DNA of 64,000 nucleotides from Phytohabitans rumicis (GTDB lineage Bacteria > Actinomycetota > Actinomycetes > Mycobacteriales > Micromonosporaceae): the NCBI RefSeq assembly GCF_011764445.1, contig NZ_BLPG01000001.1, positions 2,356,001-2,420,000 of the forward strand, read 5' to 3'. Positions 9,152 to 18,151 of this stretch are shown piece by piece. The translations under genes and the position numbers were made by a program. Under the pieces are notes generated by a model. The model saw only the letters and a program-made list of their open reading frames with translations. It ran no database searches and was not told the origin of the DNA. Position 1 is the stretch's first letter, and every line of letters starts with the position of its first letter.

Positions 9152-11556
9152 GTGGCGGTAGATCTGGTTGGCGCGGTCGTCGGATGGTTGACCGCCGAGG
9201 CCGCGACCCGGACGGTCGCGGGTGGCCGGCGGCTGGTACTGGGTGATGCGCAGCGACGGGCGCTGCGTCGCGTCGTGCGGCAGGCGGTGGCCGACACCGT
9301 CGGGGGCGCCGGGCTACCCAAGCACGAAGCCGCGCGGCTGCGCACCGCGCTACTGGCGGCCAGCGGCCCGGTGCGGCGAATCCGCGCGGCGACAGCCACG
9401 GAGCTGCGGGCCGCGGTCGCGGAATGGGTACGGCCGCTGGCGCCGCGGGGTGTGAGTTGCGGCGAGCTGTCCGACGAATTGGTCACCCGGATCCTTGACG
9501 GTATCGAGGCGGACGCGCGTACCGGCGGGCCGCTCAGACACGTGGCGGACTGGCTTTGGCGCGACGATGCCACCCGGCTTCTGGAGGCGATCGACGGGCG
9601 GTTCGCGGCCTGGGAACCGCCCGGTGCCGACCATGCGCGGCGCGGACTCCCCGGCGGCATCCCGGACTTCACGGGTAGGGACGCGGCCCTGGCCGACCTT
9701 CACGCGCGGCTGGCTCGGCACGATCCCGACGGCCGGTTCGCAGCCGTCTACGCGATCAGCGGGATGGGCGGCGTCGGCAAGACGACGCTCGCCATCCAAG
9801 CGGCCTGGGACGTCGCGGAACGGTATCCGGACGGTGGCTTCTTCATCGACCTGCACGGGTTCACGGCCGGTATCGCGCCGTTGTCGCCGGAGGCCGCCCT
9901 GGAGCAGTTGCTGCGCGACGCCGGATTGCCGGCCGGCGCGATCCCGCTCGGCGTGGCGGCCCGGCAGGCGCGCTGGCGTTCGCACATGGCGAGCCGCAAG
10001 GCGATCGTGGTACTCGACAACGCCGTGGACAGCGCCCAGGTCCGCCCGCTGCTGCCGGGCGCGCCCGGCAGCCTGGTCATCGTCACGAGCCGGCGCCGGC
10101 TGACCGCACTGCCCGAGGCCGAAGAAATCTTCCTGAACGTGTTGAGCCCCGTCGAGGCGGAGGAACTGCTCCTGCGCGTCGCGGGTACACACCGCGCCGA
10201 GGACCCGGAGGAGGTACGGCGGATCGTCCGGCTGTGTGGCCACCTGCCCCTGGCGATACGGATCGTCGCCGCCCGCCTCCGCCGGGAGCCGGCCGCCCCA
10301 CTGAGCGCCCTCGTCGCCGAGCTCGGTCAAACCAACCGGCTGGCCGAGTTGAGCCCCGAGGGCGCCGGAGTGGAGGGGCGCTACACCTTTCGATGGCCCG
10401 CCTGGACGCCGCGCAGGTGCGTGCCGTACACCTGCTGGGTCTGCATCCCGGCCCGTGCTATCGCCCGCCGGCGCTGGCCCGTCTCGCCGATTCCGGGGAA
10501 ACGGCCGCGCGGGCGCTGCTTCGGGCGCTGGCCGAGCATCACCTCCTCGCGCCGGTGGCCGGCACCGACGTCGAGGCCGGGTTCGAGTGCCATGACCTGG
10601 TGCGGGACTTCGCCCGTGCACAGGCCCTGCGGCACGTCGACCCGGCGGCCCGGGAGGCGGCCAACCGGCGGCTCAACGGTTGGTACCAGCACGTGGTCGA
10701 CGAGAAGACACCGGACTGGCTCGCCGCGGAACGCGACAACCTCGTGGCCTTTTGCGTCGACTCCCACGCGAAGGATGCGATCTCCGTCGGGCTGGACGCC
10801 GCCGGCAAGCTCTCCGTCCTCGGTTTCTACGAGCACGCCCGCCGCCTGTACGCCCACGCGCATCGGGTGAGCAAGGCCCGCGGCGACCTGGCCGAGCAGG
10901 CCAAGGCCGCGTTCGGGCTGGCCGACCTCGCCCGGCTCACCTTCGGCGAACTCGAGTACGCGCTCGCGCACTACCAGGAGGCTCGCGACCGGTACGCCGC
11001 GGTCGGTGACGAGGCTGGCGAAGCCACCGCGGTACTGGGTATCGCCCACATCGCGCGGATCACCGGCGATAACCGGTCCGCCCTCCACCGCTACCAGGAG
11101 GCCGCCGGCGCGTTCGCCCGCCTGCGTGATCCTCGTGGTCACGCCTACGCGACGTGGGGAATGGCGGCCATCCACAACCGTCTCGGCGACCTCGATCGCG
11201 CGCGGGAACTGTTCGAGCGGGCCCTCGCCCACGACATCCGCCTCGGCTACGAGTTCGGACAGGCGGAAGACGAACGCGGGCTCGGCAAGGTGGCGCTCCA
11301 CGCGGGGGACCTGGACGCCGCCCGAATCCGGTTCCACAACGCGTACGAGTTGTCCTCCAAGATCGGCTACCGTCGCGGCCAAGCGCACAACCTGCTCGGT
11401 CTCGGCAAGGTCGCCCGAGCCGCCGGAGACATGGAAACCGCCCGGCGCCTCTGCACCCAGGCGTTGACTATCTATCGCGAACTGGGCCTCGCTCTCGCCG
11501 CCAAAGCCCGCGACGAACTGGCAGCCATCGACGCTGAACCGACGGCCCGCCCATGA
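9152..11556 (+). CDS. NB-ARC/TPR STAND ATPase, frameshifted
   Basis: Domains: an N-terminal helical region of about 170 residues without a known name, then an NB-ARC module with P-loop GMGGVGKTTLA, kinase-2 IVVLDNAVD, LVIVTSRRR and the GLPL-like GHLPLAIRIVAARL. A helical region and at least six TPR units follow (for example LARLTFGELEYALAHYQEA). The NB-ARC part ends in one frame at about 10380 and the remainder (LHLSMARLDAAQVRAVHLLG) continues in another. One extra G in the run at 10375-10378 joins them into about 801 residues. Proteins of this type are signal-transduction or defence switches; there is no SARP DNA-binding domain. GTG at 9152 is preferred because GAGGTG precedes it. Confidence 0.75.
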
Positions 11557-11563
11557 AGCACGG

Positions 11564-12061
11564 TCAGCGGGTATCGCGGCGGGCCTGGCGGCGTGCTCCC
11601 TTCGCCAACGTGGACGCTTGACGCTTGCGCAGCGCCGGTGACATCGGGCTGAGGTCGGTGCGCTGCGGTGCCACCGTTTCCGATCGGGGCCGGGCAGCCG
11701 GCCGCGGCGCCGTACCCCGTTGCTCCCGCGCCGCCGCGATCCGCTCGGCCCGCAACTCCGCGGCGCTGCGCCGCGCCGCGGTCGCGAGTGCCCGGCTCAC
11801 CCGGGCCAGCGCGTCCTCGAAGACCTCCGCCTTCTGCGCGCTGCGGCGGTTCTTCGGCCGCGCCTTGCCCCGCGCGCCCACCTCGGCGACCCGGGTGCTC
11901 GCCTGGCGGCGGTAGAGCTTGACGTACTTGTTTCGGGTCCGCCGCACCCGCGTGTGCAGTTCCACCAGCGCGTCCTCGTCCAGCTCGGCCAATCGCTCGC
12001 GGTCGGTCTCTCGCACCACGGCCAGCTCGGCTTCGGTGAGCGAGTTCAGCAGAGCGTTCAT
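11564..12061 (-). CDS. Conserved actinobacterial hypothetical protein, basic, helical
   Basis: 165 residues starting MNALLNSLTEAELAVVRETD. It is rich in Arg and Ala, with a predicted helical N-terminal half (LDEDALVELHTRVRRTRNKY) and a strongly basic disordered tail ending in RRQARRDTR. The composition suggests nucleic-acid binding, but no domain is recognised. It lies 15 bp downstream of the FAD oxidoreductase on the same strand, so it may be co-transcribed, and is convergent with the STAND ATPase. Similar proteins are common as hypotheticals in actinomycetes, from memory. Confidence 0.75.
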   Translation of the reverse strand: MNALLNSLTEAELAVVRETDRERLAELDEDALVELHTRVRRTRNKYVKLYRRQASTRVAEVGARGKARPKNRRSAQKAEVFEDALARVSRALATAARRSAAELRAERIAAAREQRGTAPRPAARPRSETVAPQRTDLSPMSPALRKRQASTLAKGARRQARRDTR

Positions 12062-12076
12062 GCACCAATCCCCCAG

Positions 12077-13513
12077 TCAGCTGGCGGGCGTGATGTTGTT
12101 GTTGTTGCGGAAGAAGTTGCCCGGGTCGTACGTCGCTTTGATCTGGGCGAGGCGGGCCAGATTGCGGCCGAAGGCGGTGTCCACATTGGTGCTCGGTGCC
12201 TCGTCGGCCAGTCCCATGAAGTTGAGATAGACCTCGCCGGTGCCGAACCTGGCGACGTCGTCCCACGCCGAGCGGACCCAGGCGATCTTTTCGGCGTTCT
12301 GGGCCGGGTCGGGCCAGTGTCCGTCGATCGACACCATGAACGGCGCCCGCCGCTGCGCGAAAGCGGTCTCCTCCTCGCCGACGCGGGCAACGGCTCCGCC
12401 CATGTGCAGGAGGTTGACCAGGGTGAGCGGCGTGGGCCGGTGCCGTGCCTTGGCCGCGACGACGTCGATCGCCCCGTCGGTCAGGTCCGGCAGGTAGACA
12501 GACTTCCAGTACGCCTGAAACGCGGCGCGGGGGAAGAAGGCGTCGAAGTCCGACTGGATGACGGAGTACGGCATCGGTTGTGAGGCGTCGGCCAGCGGGG
12601 TGCCCAACTCGCGCAGGGGTTGCAGGGCGCGCATGCCCGCGTCGAGATCCTTTCCGGCGTATACGCCGGCGACGACGACGCACGGCTGGTCGTGGATCTC
12701 GGGTGGCAGCTCCGGCGCAGCCGGCATGGTGACGCAGACCAGTTCGGTGGTCACCTCGTCCGGGACCGTCGCCACGTGGTCCCGCCAGCGCCGGAGGACC
12801 TGCTCGGCCGCGTCCATCGGGTAGAAGACCGTGGCGGCCGCGACGATCGGCCCGAGCTCATGGAGCCGGAACGTGAACGAGGTGATGATGCCGAAGTTTC
12901 CGCCGCCGCCGCGGATCGCCCAGAACAGGTCGGGATTGGTGGCGGGTGACGCGGTCCGCAGCACCCCGTCGGCGCAGACGACCTTCGCGGACAGCACGTT
13001 GTCGCAGGAGAGCCCGTACTTGCGGCGCAGCCAGCCGTAGCCGCCGCCGAGGGTCAGGCCGGCGACGCCGGTATCGGAGACCACTCCACCCGGGGTGGCC
13101 AGGCCGAACGCCTGGGTTTCCCGGTCCACGTCGCCCCAGAGCGCGCCGCCCTGTACGTGCGCGACCCGTTCCTCGACGTCCACGTCCACGGCGCGCATCT
13201 GGGACAGGTCGATCAGGACGCCGCCCTCCTGGCTGGACAGGCCGGCGACCGAGTGCCCGCCGCCGCGTACCGTCACGGCGAGCTGGCGATCGCGGGCGAA
13301 GTTCACCGCGTCGATGACGTCTGCCGTGCCGCTGCACTCGATGGCGAGCGCGGGTTTTTCCTGGTGCATGGCGTTGAACACCGGGCGGACCTGGTCGAAG
13401 CCCGGGTCGCTCGCGGTCAGCACCTCGCCGCGCAGTTGCGCCCGGAACTGGTCGAGCACGTCGTCCGGAAGCTCTGTCCGCGTGCCGCTGAGCGTCGCCG
13501 TGGTGATGGTCAT
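12077..13513 (-). CDS. FAD-binding oxidoreductase, BBE/berberine-bridge type
   Basis: 478 residues. The PCMH-type FAD domain has the His-containing loop TVRGGGHSVAGLSS (the His usually carries covalent FAD), then GLTLGGGYGWLRRKYGLSCD and GGGGNFGIITSF. The C-terminal BBE segment YDPGNFFRNNNNI closes the enzyme. Family members oxidise sugars, alcohols or natural-product intermediates using O2. No signal peptide is present, so it acts in the cytoplasm. The ATG at 13513 (MTITTATLSG) has GTGAGGAG upstream. Substrate cannot be told from context. Confidence 0.9.
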   Translation of the reverse strand: MTITTATLSGTRTELPDDVLDQFRAQLRGEVLTASDPGFDQVRPVFNAMHQEKPALAIECSGTADVIDAVNFARDRQLAVTVRGGGHSVAGLSSQEGGVLIDLSQMRAVDVDVEERVAHVQGGALWGDVDRETQAFGLATPGGVVSDTGVAGLTLGGGYGWLRRKYGLSCDNVLSAKVVCADGVLRTASPATNPDLFWAIRGGGGNFGIITSFTFRLHELGPIVAAATVFYPMDAAEQVLRRWRDHVATVPDEVTTELVCVTMPAAPELPPEIHDQPCVVVAGVYAGKDLDAGMRALQPLRELGTPLADASQPMPYSVIQSDFDAFFPRAAFQAYWKSVYLPDLTDGAIDVVAAKARHRPTPLTLVNLLHMGGAVARVGEEETAFAQRRAPFMVSIDGHWPDPAQNAEKIAWVRSAWDDVARFGTGEVYLNFMGLADEAPSTNVDTAFGRNLARLAQIKATYDPGNFFRNNNNITPAS

Positions 13514-13606
13514 GATCGCGCTCCTCACCTGCCACTACCGACGCTACGCACGTCGTCGACGCGATGGCGGCGTTTCGCGTACACGAAGCGTGCGGGAGCT
13601 CCCTAC

Positions 13607-13631
13607 GGGCCCCGCGCCGCGCGCGGGGCCC
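13607..13631 (-). terminator. GC hairpin terminator after the CBM2-like gene
   Basis: Perfect 11-bp arms at 13607-13617 and 13621-13631 with a 3-nt loop, starting 9 bp beyond the stop of the CBM2-like gene at 13641. There is no T-run, as is common in actinomycetes. It separates that gene from the FAD oxidoreductase downstream. Confidence 0.6.
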
Positions 13632-13640
13632 CAGGCCCCG

Positions 13641-14072
13641 TCAGGAGGACACGGCCGTCGTGATGCTGCACGGCGTGCCGCGGGTGACGCAGTTGATTGG
13701 CCAACTGTCGCCGAGGATGGCGATGCCGTAGCTGGCCGACTGGCCCGGGGCCAGCACGATCTGCCTCGCGTTCTCGAGGATGAAATGCGGGTCGGCCCTG
13801 GTGACGCGGATATCGAACGCGAAAAGCCCTTGGACGAGCTCTCCCGGGGGAAGGTCGAACTCCATCCGCCAGCCGTTTATTGGAGCGCTCGTATCGTTTG
13901 TGATCGTGAAGTTAAGGATGTACGAATGTGGGCCGAGTGGCCGCCGGCTCAGGGTCGCCGTGTCCGCGAAGGCCGCGCCAGGCGCGACCAGCACCGCTCC
14001 CCCGATAAGCAGAGCCAGCAGCCCGGCCAATGCGCCGAGCCGTGATCGCCACCGCATTGCGTTATTACGCAC
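13641..14072 (-). CDS. Secreted CBM2-like carbohydrate-binding protein
   Basis: 143 residues from a GTG at 14072 with an excellent ribosome site (GGGGAGGAAGAA). A signal peptide (about residues 1-36, ending GAAFA) is followed by a domain of about 100 residues with the CBM2/CBM37-like pattern LNFTITNDTSAPINGWRMEF and LAPGQSASYGI. A Cys pair (INCVTRG and TPCSI) lies near the end. It is essentially a bare binding module, without an attached catalytic domain. In actinomycetes such proteins bind cellulose or chitin. A longer open frame to 14195 exists but would bury the signal peptide. Confidence 0.75.
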   Translation of the reverse strand: MRNNAMRWRSRLGALAGLLALLIGGAVLVAPGAAFADTATLSRRPLGPHSYILNFTITNDTSAPINGWRMEFDLPPGELVQGLFAFDIRVTRADPHFILENARQIVLAPGQSASYGIAILGDSWPINCVTRGTPCSITTAVSS

Positions 14073-14181
14073 TTCTTCCTCCCCTAAGACGTATCCGGTG
14101 ATTTGTTCCTGCGGACAGTCTGGTTGATGCGCCTGGAGGGAAACTCGATGAACACTGGATCGCCGCCGGTACCTTTCGTTG

Positions 14182-14613
14182 ATGGCGGAGATCAAGGTCA
14201 GGCTCGACCACTGCGTGATCGCGGTGAGCGACTGGGAGCGGTCGACGAACTTCTACCGGGACGTGCTGGGAGCGGAGGTCGTCGACCACCCCGACGGTCG
14301 CGTCGCATACCGGTTCGGCGATCAGCAACTCAACGTCCACGGACCCGGTTTGGACATCGGCACGCTGGTGGCGAGCCCGCCGGTGGTGCCGGGCGGTAGC
14401 GATCTCTGCTTCGTGTGGCCGGGCACCGTCGAGGAAGCCATGGCCCGCCTACGCCACCACCGAGTGCCGGTGGAGCAGGGACCGGTCGTCCGCTGGGGCG
14501 GGCGCGGCCAGGGCACGAGTATCTACTTTCGCGACCCGGACGGTTCGCTGCTGGAACTGATCGTCTACGCGCCTAACGCCGCGGCGCGGACCCATCCGGC
14601 CGCGCCGGCGTGA
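14182..14613 (+). CDS. VOC (glyoxalase/dioxygenase) family protein
   Basis: 143 residues. Two beta-alpha-beta-beta-beta modules typical of vicinal oxygen chelate proteins are visible: VRLDHCVIAVSDWERSTNFY at the start and TSIYFRDPDGSLLELIVY near the end. His in LDHCVI and Glu in LLELIVY occupy expected metal-ligand positions. The reaction cannot be assigned; members include glyoxalases, extradiol dioxygenases and antibiotic-binding proteins. The ATG at 14182 follows an in-frame TTG. The 3' end overlaps the convergent neighbouring gene by 41 bp. Confidence 0.85.
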   Translation: MAEIKVRLDHCVIAVSDWERSTNFYRDVLGAEVVDHPDGRVAYRFGDQQLNVHGPGLDIGTLVASPPVVPGGSDLCFVWPGTVEEAMARLRHHRVPVEQGPVVRWGGRGQGTSIYFRDPDGSLLELIVYAPNAAARTHPAAPA

Positions 14614-15769
14614 ACGGACCGGTGACGATCGCACGCCGGAAGTGCGGGCGGCCGTGGACCCGGCCCGGTCCTACGTCGTACGTGAATTGGTCGAGCACCC
14701 GCAGGTCGCGTACGCCGATGCGCACCGGGTGACGTACCTCGTAGAGCGCCGACCACGGACAGGAGTAGTAGCAGGTCCAGCCGCGCGGGGTGCGGTGGTG
14801 GACGATGCGGCCGGCGGCCAGTGCGCGGTCGATGTCCATCTTGATCGCCAAGGTCGCGGCCGGATTGGGATCGCTGCGCCACAGGCGCTCGATCGCCTGG
14901 ACAGCTGCTGCGTCCGCCCGCCAGCGCGGGAGGCTGATCGGGTCGGTCAGGCACCACGGATCAAATCTGGCCCCGCCCGGCAGGAGCCCGGGATCGAGCA
15001 GCAGGGCGGAGCGCGGTGCGTGGTACCCGGCCAGGAGCTTGGGCATCGCCGCGAGCTGGCCGATATGAAACCACAGAGCCACCGTGCTGCGGGTCTTGTG
15101 GTCGATCAGGTCGTGTAGGCGCTCGTCGTCGTAGCCGGCCCGCAGGCCGGTGACATAGTCGGCTCCGGCCGCGGCCAGGGCGGCCAACTGCTGTACGCCG
15201 TCCACCGCCGGCTGAGCCTGCGGCGGCGCGTGTTCCTGGAGCGTGAACAGAGCCAGCTCGGCGTGGTGACGGATTGATTCGGCGGCGTGCAGCATCGCCT
15301 CCCGATGCTCCTGCGGGCAGCCGCGCATCACCGGGCCGACGGTCAGCGGTGCCGGCAGCGCCAGCTCGGCCGAGATGTCGTACCTGGGGTTGTTGCGCGC
15401 TTCCCGGGCCCGGATGGTCCAACCGTCCACAGCGGACAGCCAGTGCCATGCCTGGTTGAAGGTCACCGGAGGGACATACCCGACGGTGCCCGGGTTCGCG
15501 GCGTACGCGGAGTCCAGGATCGTCTCGCCGAGGGTCTGCAGCACCATCGCGCTCCATGCCGCCAGGATCTGGCTGTTGGCCGCGGCCGGCGCCGTCCACA
15601 CCGTCGCGCCATCGGCGGACAGTTGGTCGCGGAGCCGCTCGGCCAGCATCCACTCCTGGTAGGCCACCCCGCCCGCCTGGCGCAGCGCCTCAAGAACCCG
15701 GGCGTCCTGCTCCCCGCCGAAACTGGCCCGGAGCCGCGCCATCAGGGTCGGCCGCAGCGGATCCGCCAT
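14573..15769 (-). CDS. Conserved hypothetical protein (about 398 aa)
   Basis: Starts MADPLRPTLMARLRASFGGE at an ATG preceded by GAGGTGGGG. It is rich in Trp and Ala and largely helical by composition, with no signal peptide or membrane segment. Recognisable blocks are VPPVTFNQAWHWLSAVDGWT and GWTCYYSCPWSALYEVRHPV, which I cannot tie to a named family. It overlaps the end of the VOC gene by 41 bp on the opposite strand, and its 3' reading frame remains well conserved in character through the overlap. No function is proposed. Confidence 0.75.
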   Translation of the reverse strand: MADPLRPTLMARLRASFGGEQDARVLEALRQAGGVAYQEWMLAERLRDQLSADGATVWTAPAAANSQILAAWSAMVLQTLGETILDSAYAANPGTVGYVPPVTFNQAWHWLSAVDGWTIRAREARNNPRYDISAELALPAPLTVGPVMRGCPQEHREAMLHAAESIRHHAELALFTLQEHAPPQAQPAVDGVQQLAALAAAGADYVTGLRAGYDDERLHDLIDHKTRSTVALWFHIGQLAAMPKLLAGYHAPRSALLLDPGLLPGGARFDPWCLTDPISLPRWRADAAAVQAIERLWRSDPNPAATLAIKMDIDRALAAGRIVHHRTPRGWTCYYSCPWSALYEVRHPVRIGVRDLRVLDQFTYDVGPGRVHGRPHFRRAIVTGPFTPARPDGSAPRR

Positions 15770-15796
15770 CGTCCCCACCTCGATCCGCCGACCACG

Positions 15797-16735
15797 CTAG
15801 CGCACCCGCGCTCGCGCCCAGGACGGGAGCCAGACGGTCTCGGGGAGCGGTGTCAGGTTTCCGAAATGGTTGATGATCGCCCGCAGTCCCGGGTGCGGAT
15901 CCGTTCTGCGGAAGATGAGCGAGAGCGGGTACGCGAGCGTCGGGTTCACGATCGGGATGCGGCGTAGGTCGTGGTTCGTCGGCCAGATGTACCGGTCGCG
16001 CGAGCCCACGAGGGTCGCCACGTCCGTGGAGTCCGCGAGGGCGTCGAGGAGTACCTCGTTGCCGAAGTTCGGGCCCGCGGCGTCGATGCGGAGATCGAAG
16101 TCGGTGGCGAGCTCGTCGTAGAACTCCGCCCATTCGCTTCGCGGCGCGATGCCCGGCACCCAGATCCGATGCTTGCGCAACTGGGGTGGTGTCAGTGTGC
16201 GCGCGGCGGCGAGCGGATGCCTGGGGCCGACGAGGAGTTCCAGCGGGGAGTCGAACGCGTGGATCATTTGCACGTCGCGCGGCAGCGTGGCCGGGTCGGT
16301 GACCGTGCGGAACGAGGCGTCGACATCGCCCGCCTGGACGGCGGCGACCGCCACGCGCGGGTCGTTGACCCGGAGGGTCACCACGTCGAGGTCGGTTTCG
16401 GGATGCGACCGCCAGTAGTCATGCAGGACGACGGCCTGCGCGGATCGCAGGCCGAGGACGTCGATCCGAAGGGCCCGTGACCCCGGTCTGATCGCGGTGA
16501 TGGCGCGATCGACGCCCGTGACGATGCTCCGGGCGTGCGGAAGAAACGCCTGGCCGTCGAGGGTCAGCTCGACCCCGCGGGCGGTACGGGTGAACAAGCG
16601 GACGCCGACCTCGCGCTCGAGGGTGGCGATCCGCTTCGACACGGCCTGTTGCGTCACGCCGAGCTCGTCGGCCGCGTGTTGCAGCTGTCCGAGCTCGGCC
16701 GCGCGGACGAACGATCGCACTGCCTCGGAGTCCAT
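15797..16735 (-). CDS. LysR family transcriptional regulator
   Basis: 312 residues. The N-terminal winged helix-turn-helix is clear (LQHAADELGVTQQAVSKRI, residues 17-35, then LEREVGVRLFTRTARGVELT). The two-lobed periplasmic-binding-like effector domain follows (LRIDVLGLRSAQAV, LELLVGPRHPLAAARTL). It is transcribed divergently from the MFS exporter, the classic arrangement for a LysR gene controlling its neighbour. A perfect inverted repeat CACAAC-N5-GTTGTG lies 19 bp upstream of its start at 16754-16770. Confidence 0.9.
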   Translation of the reverse strand: MDSEAVRSFVRAAELGQLQHAADELGVTQQAVSKRIATLEREVGVRLFTRTARGVELTLDGQAFLPHARSIVTGVDRAITAIRPGSRALRIDVLGLRSAQAVVLHDYWRSHPETDLDVVTLRVNDPRVAVAAVQAGDVDASFRTVTDPATLPRDVQMIHAFDSPLELLVGPRHPLAAARTLTPPQLRKHRIWVPGIAPRSEWAEFYDELATDFDLRIDAAGPNFGNEVLLDALADSTDVATLVGSRDRYIWPTNHDLRRIPIVNPTLAYPLSLIFRRTDPHPGLRAIINHFGNLTPLPETVWLPSWARARVR

Positions 16736-16753
16736 CGACCCAGCATACGTACG

Positions 16754-16770
16754 CACAACTGAACGTTGTG
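16754..16770. promoter_or_regulatory. Candidate LysR operator between LysR and MFS genes
   Basis: CACAAC at 16754-16759 and GTTGTG at 16765-16770 are exact inverted arms around TGAAC. The site is in the 123-bp divergent intergenic region, close to the LysR start. Dyads of this size are usual for LysR autoregulation, but assignment is by position only. Confidence 0.45.
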
Positions 16771-16858
16771 GCTCGCCGAGGCCCGAGTTGTTTGTTTCTG
16801 CTCCGGTGCGGCTGATGCGATTTCGGGGACCCGAACATCGGTTGTGCGAGGGAGTCGT

Positions 16859-18151
16859 ATGCGCGTGCAAATGGGACGCAGTTTCGGCTGGCTGTGGTCG
16901 GCCTACGCGGTCAGCACCTACGGCACGTGGATCGCCTTCGGCGCGTTCCCGCTCATCGCGGTTCGAGTGCTGCACTCGCCGGCGTTCGCCGTTTCGCTTC
17001 TGGGGGCGGCCGGGCTTGCGGTCGCGGCGATCGTTGCGTTCCCGCTCGGGCCGTGGATCGAGCACCGGGCCAAGCGTCCGGTGATGATCGCGATGGACCT
17101 GGTCCGGTTCCTCGCGATGGCGAGCGTTCCGATCGCGTACGTCCTCGGCGTGCTGTCCTACGGCCAACTGCTGGTCGTCTCGGTCGTCTCCGGGACCGCG
17201 AGCATCGCCTTCGCCGCCGCGTCCGGCGCGTATCTGAAATACCTCGTCCGCGGCGATCAGCTCCTTGTCGCGAACCGAAGATTCGAGGGTACGAGTTGGG
17301 TGGCGACCGCGGCGGGACCGCCCCTCGGCGGCGCGCTCATCGGGTTGCTCGGCCCGGTCGTCACCGTCCTGGCCGACGCCCTCAGCTACCTGCTGTCGGC
17401 GCTCGGGGTGCTCCGCATCCGCGGGGGCGATGTCGCGGCACCCCGCGACCCGGCCGCCAGGTGGCGCGGAGCCGACCTTCTGGCCGGCTGGCGGTTCATC
17501 CGCCGCGACCGCGCACTATGGCGCCTGTTCCTCAACTCAATCCTGGTCAGCGGCCTGATCATGGCCACCGTCCCGCTCCTGTCCGTGCTCCTGCTGGGCC
17601 AGTACCGGTTCCCGGCGTGGCAATACGGTCTTGCCTTCGGCGTCCCGGCACTCGGCGGCTTCGTGGGCGCCCGCCTCTGCGCACGCCTCGTGACCCGCTA
17701 CGGCCGGCACCGGGTCATGGCCGTCTCCGGCTGGCTGCGCTCGCTCTTCCCGCTCGGTCTCGCGTTCATCCGGCCCGGCATCCCCGGACTCCTCACAGTG
17801 ATCATCGTCGAGGGCCTGCTGATCACCTGCATGGGCGTCTTCAATCCGATCTACGCGACCGAACGCCTGCAACGGACTCCCGCGGACCATGCCGCCCGGG
17901 TCCTGACGACATGGAGTGTCAGCAGCAAGCTCCTCCAGGCCGCCCTGATGATGATCTGGGGCATCCTCGCCACACTCACCAGCCCGCTGGCCGCGATCAC
18001 CATCTCCGGCGTCCTCCTGCTCGCCACCCCACTCCTGCTACCCGAACGGGTTAGGTCGCCATTGCGTCGCGTACGTTCCACAGTGCACCTGACCGATACG
18101 CTGAGCAGCGTGCCGCGACGCCCCGATGGAGGTGCTCGATGTATGCGCTGA
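16859..18151 (+). CDS. MFS transporter, DHA3/enterobactin-exporter type
   Basis: 430 residues with about 12 hydrophobic helices. Features are the N-terminal GRSFGWLWSAYAVSTYGTWI and the motif-A-like loop PWIEHRAKRPVMIAMDLVRF, both as in the MFS_3/EntS-like group of drug or siderophore exporters. The ATG at 16859 follows GAGGGAGTCGT. Divergent from LysR, which probably regulates it. The 3' end overlaps the next gene by 13 bp, but that gene has its own strong ribosome site. Substrate unknown. Confidence 0.88.
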   Translation: MRVQMGRSFGWLWSAYAVSTYGTWIAFGAFPLIAVRVLHSPAFAVSLLGAAGLAVAAIVAFPLGPWIEHRAKRPVMIAMDLVRFLAMASVPIAYVLGVLSYGQLLVVSVVSGTASIAFAAASGAYLKYLVRGDQLLVANRRFEGTSWVATAAGPPLGGALIGLLGPVVTVLADALSYLLSALGVLRIRGGDVAAPRDPAARWRGADLLAGWRFIRRDRALWRLFLNSILVSGLIMATVPLLSVLLLGQYRFPAWQYGLAFGVPALGGFVGARLCARLVTRYGRHRVMAVSGWLRSLFPLGLAFIRPGIPGLLTVIIVEGLLITCMGVFNPIYATERLQRTPADHAARVLTTWSVSSKLLQAALMMIWGILATLTSPLAAITISGVLLLATPLLLPERVRSPLRRVRSTVHLTDTLSSVPRRPDGGARCMR

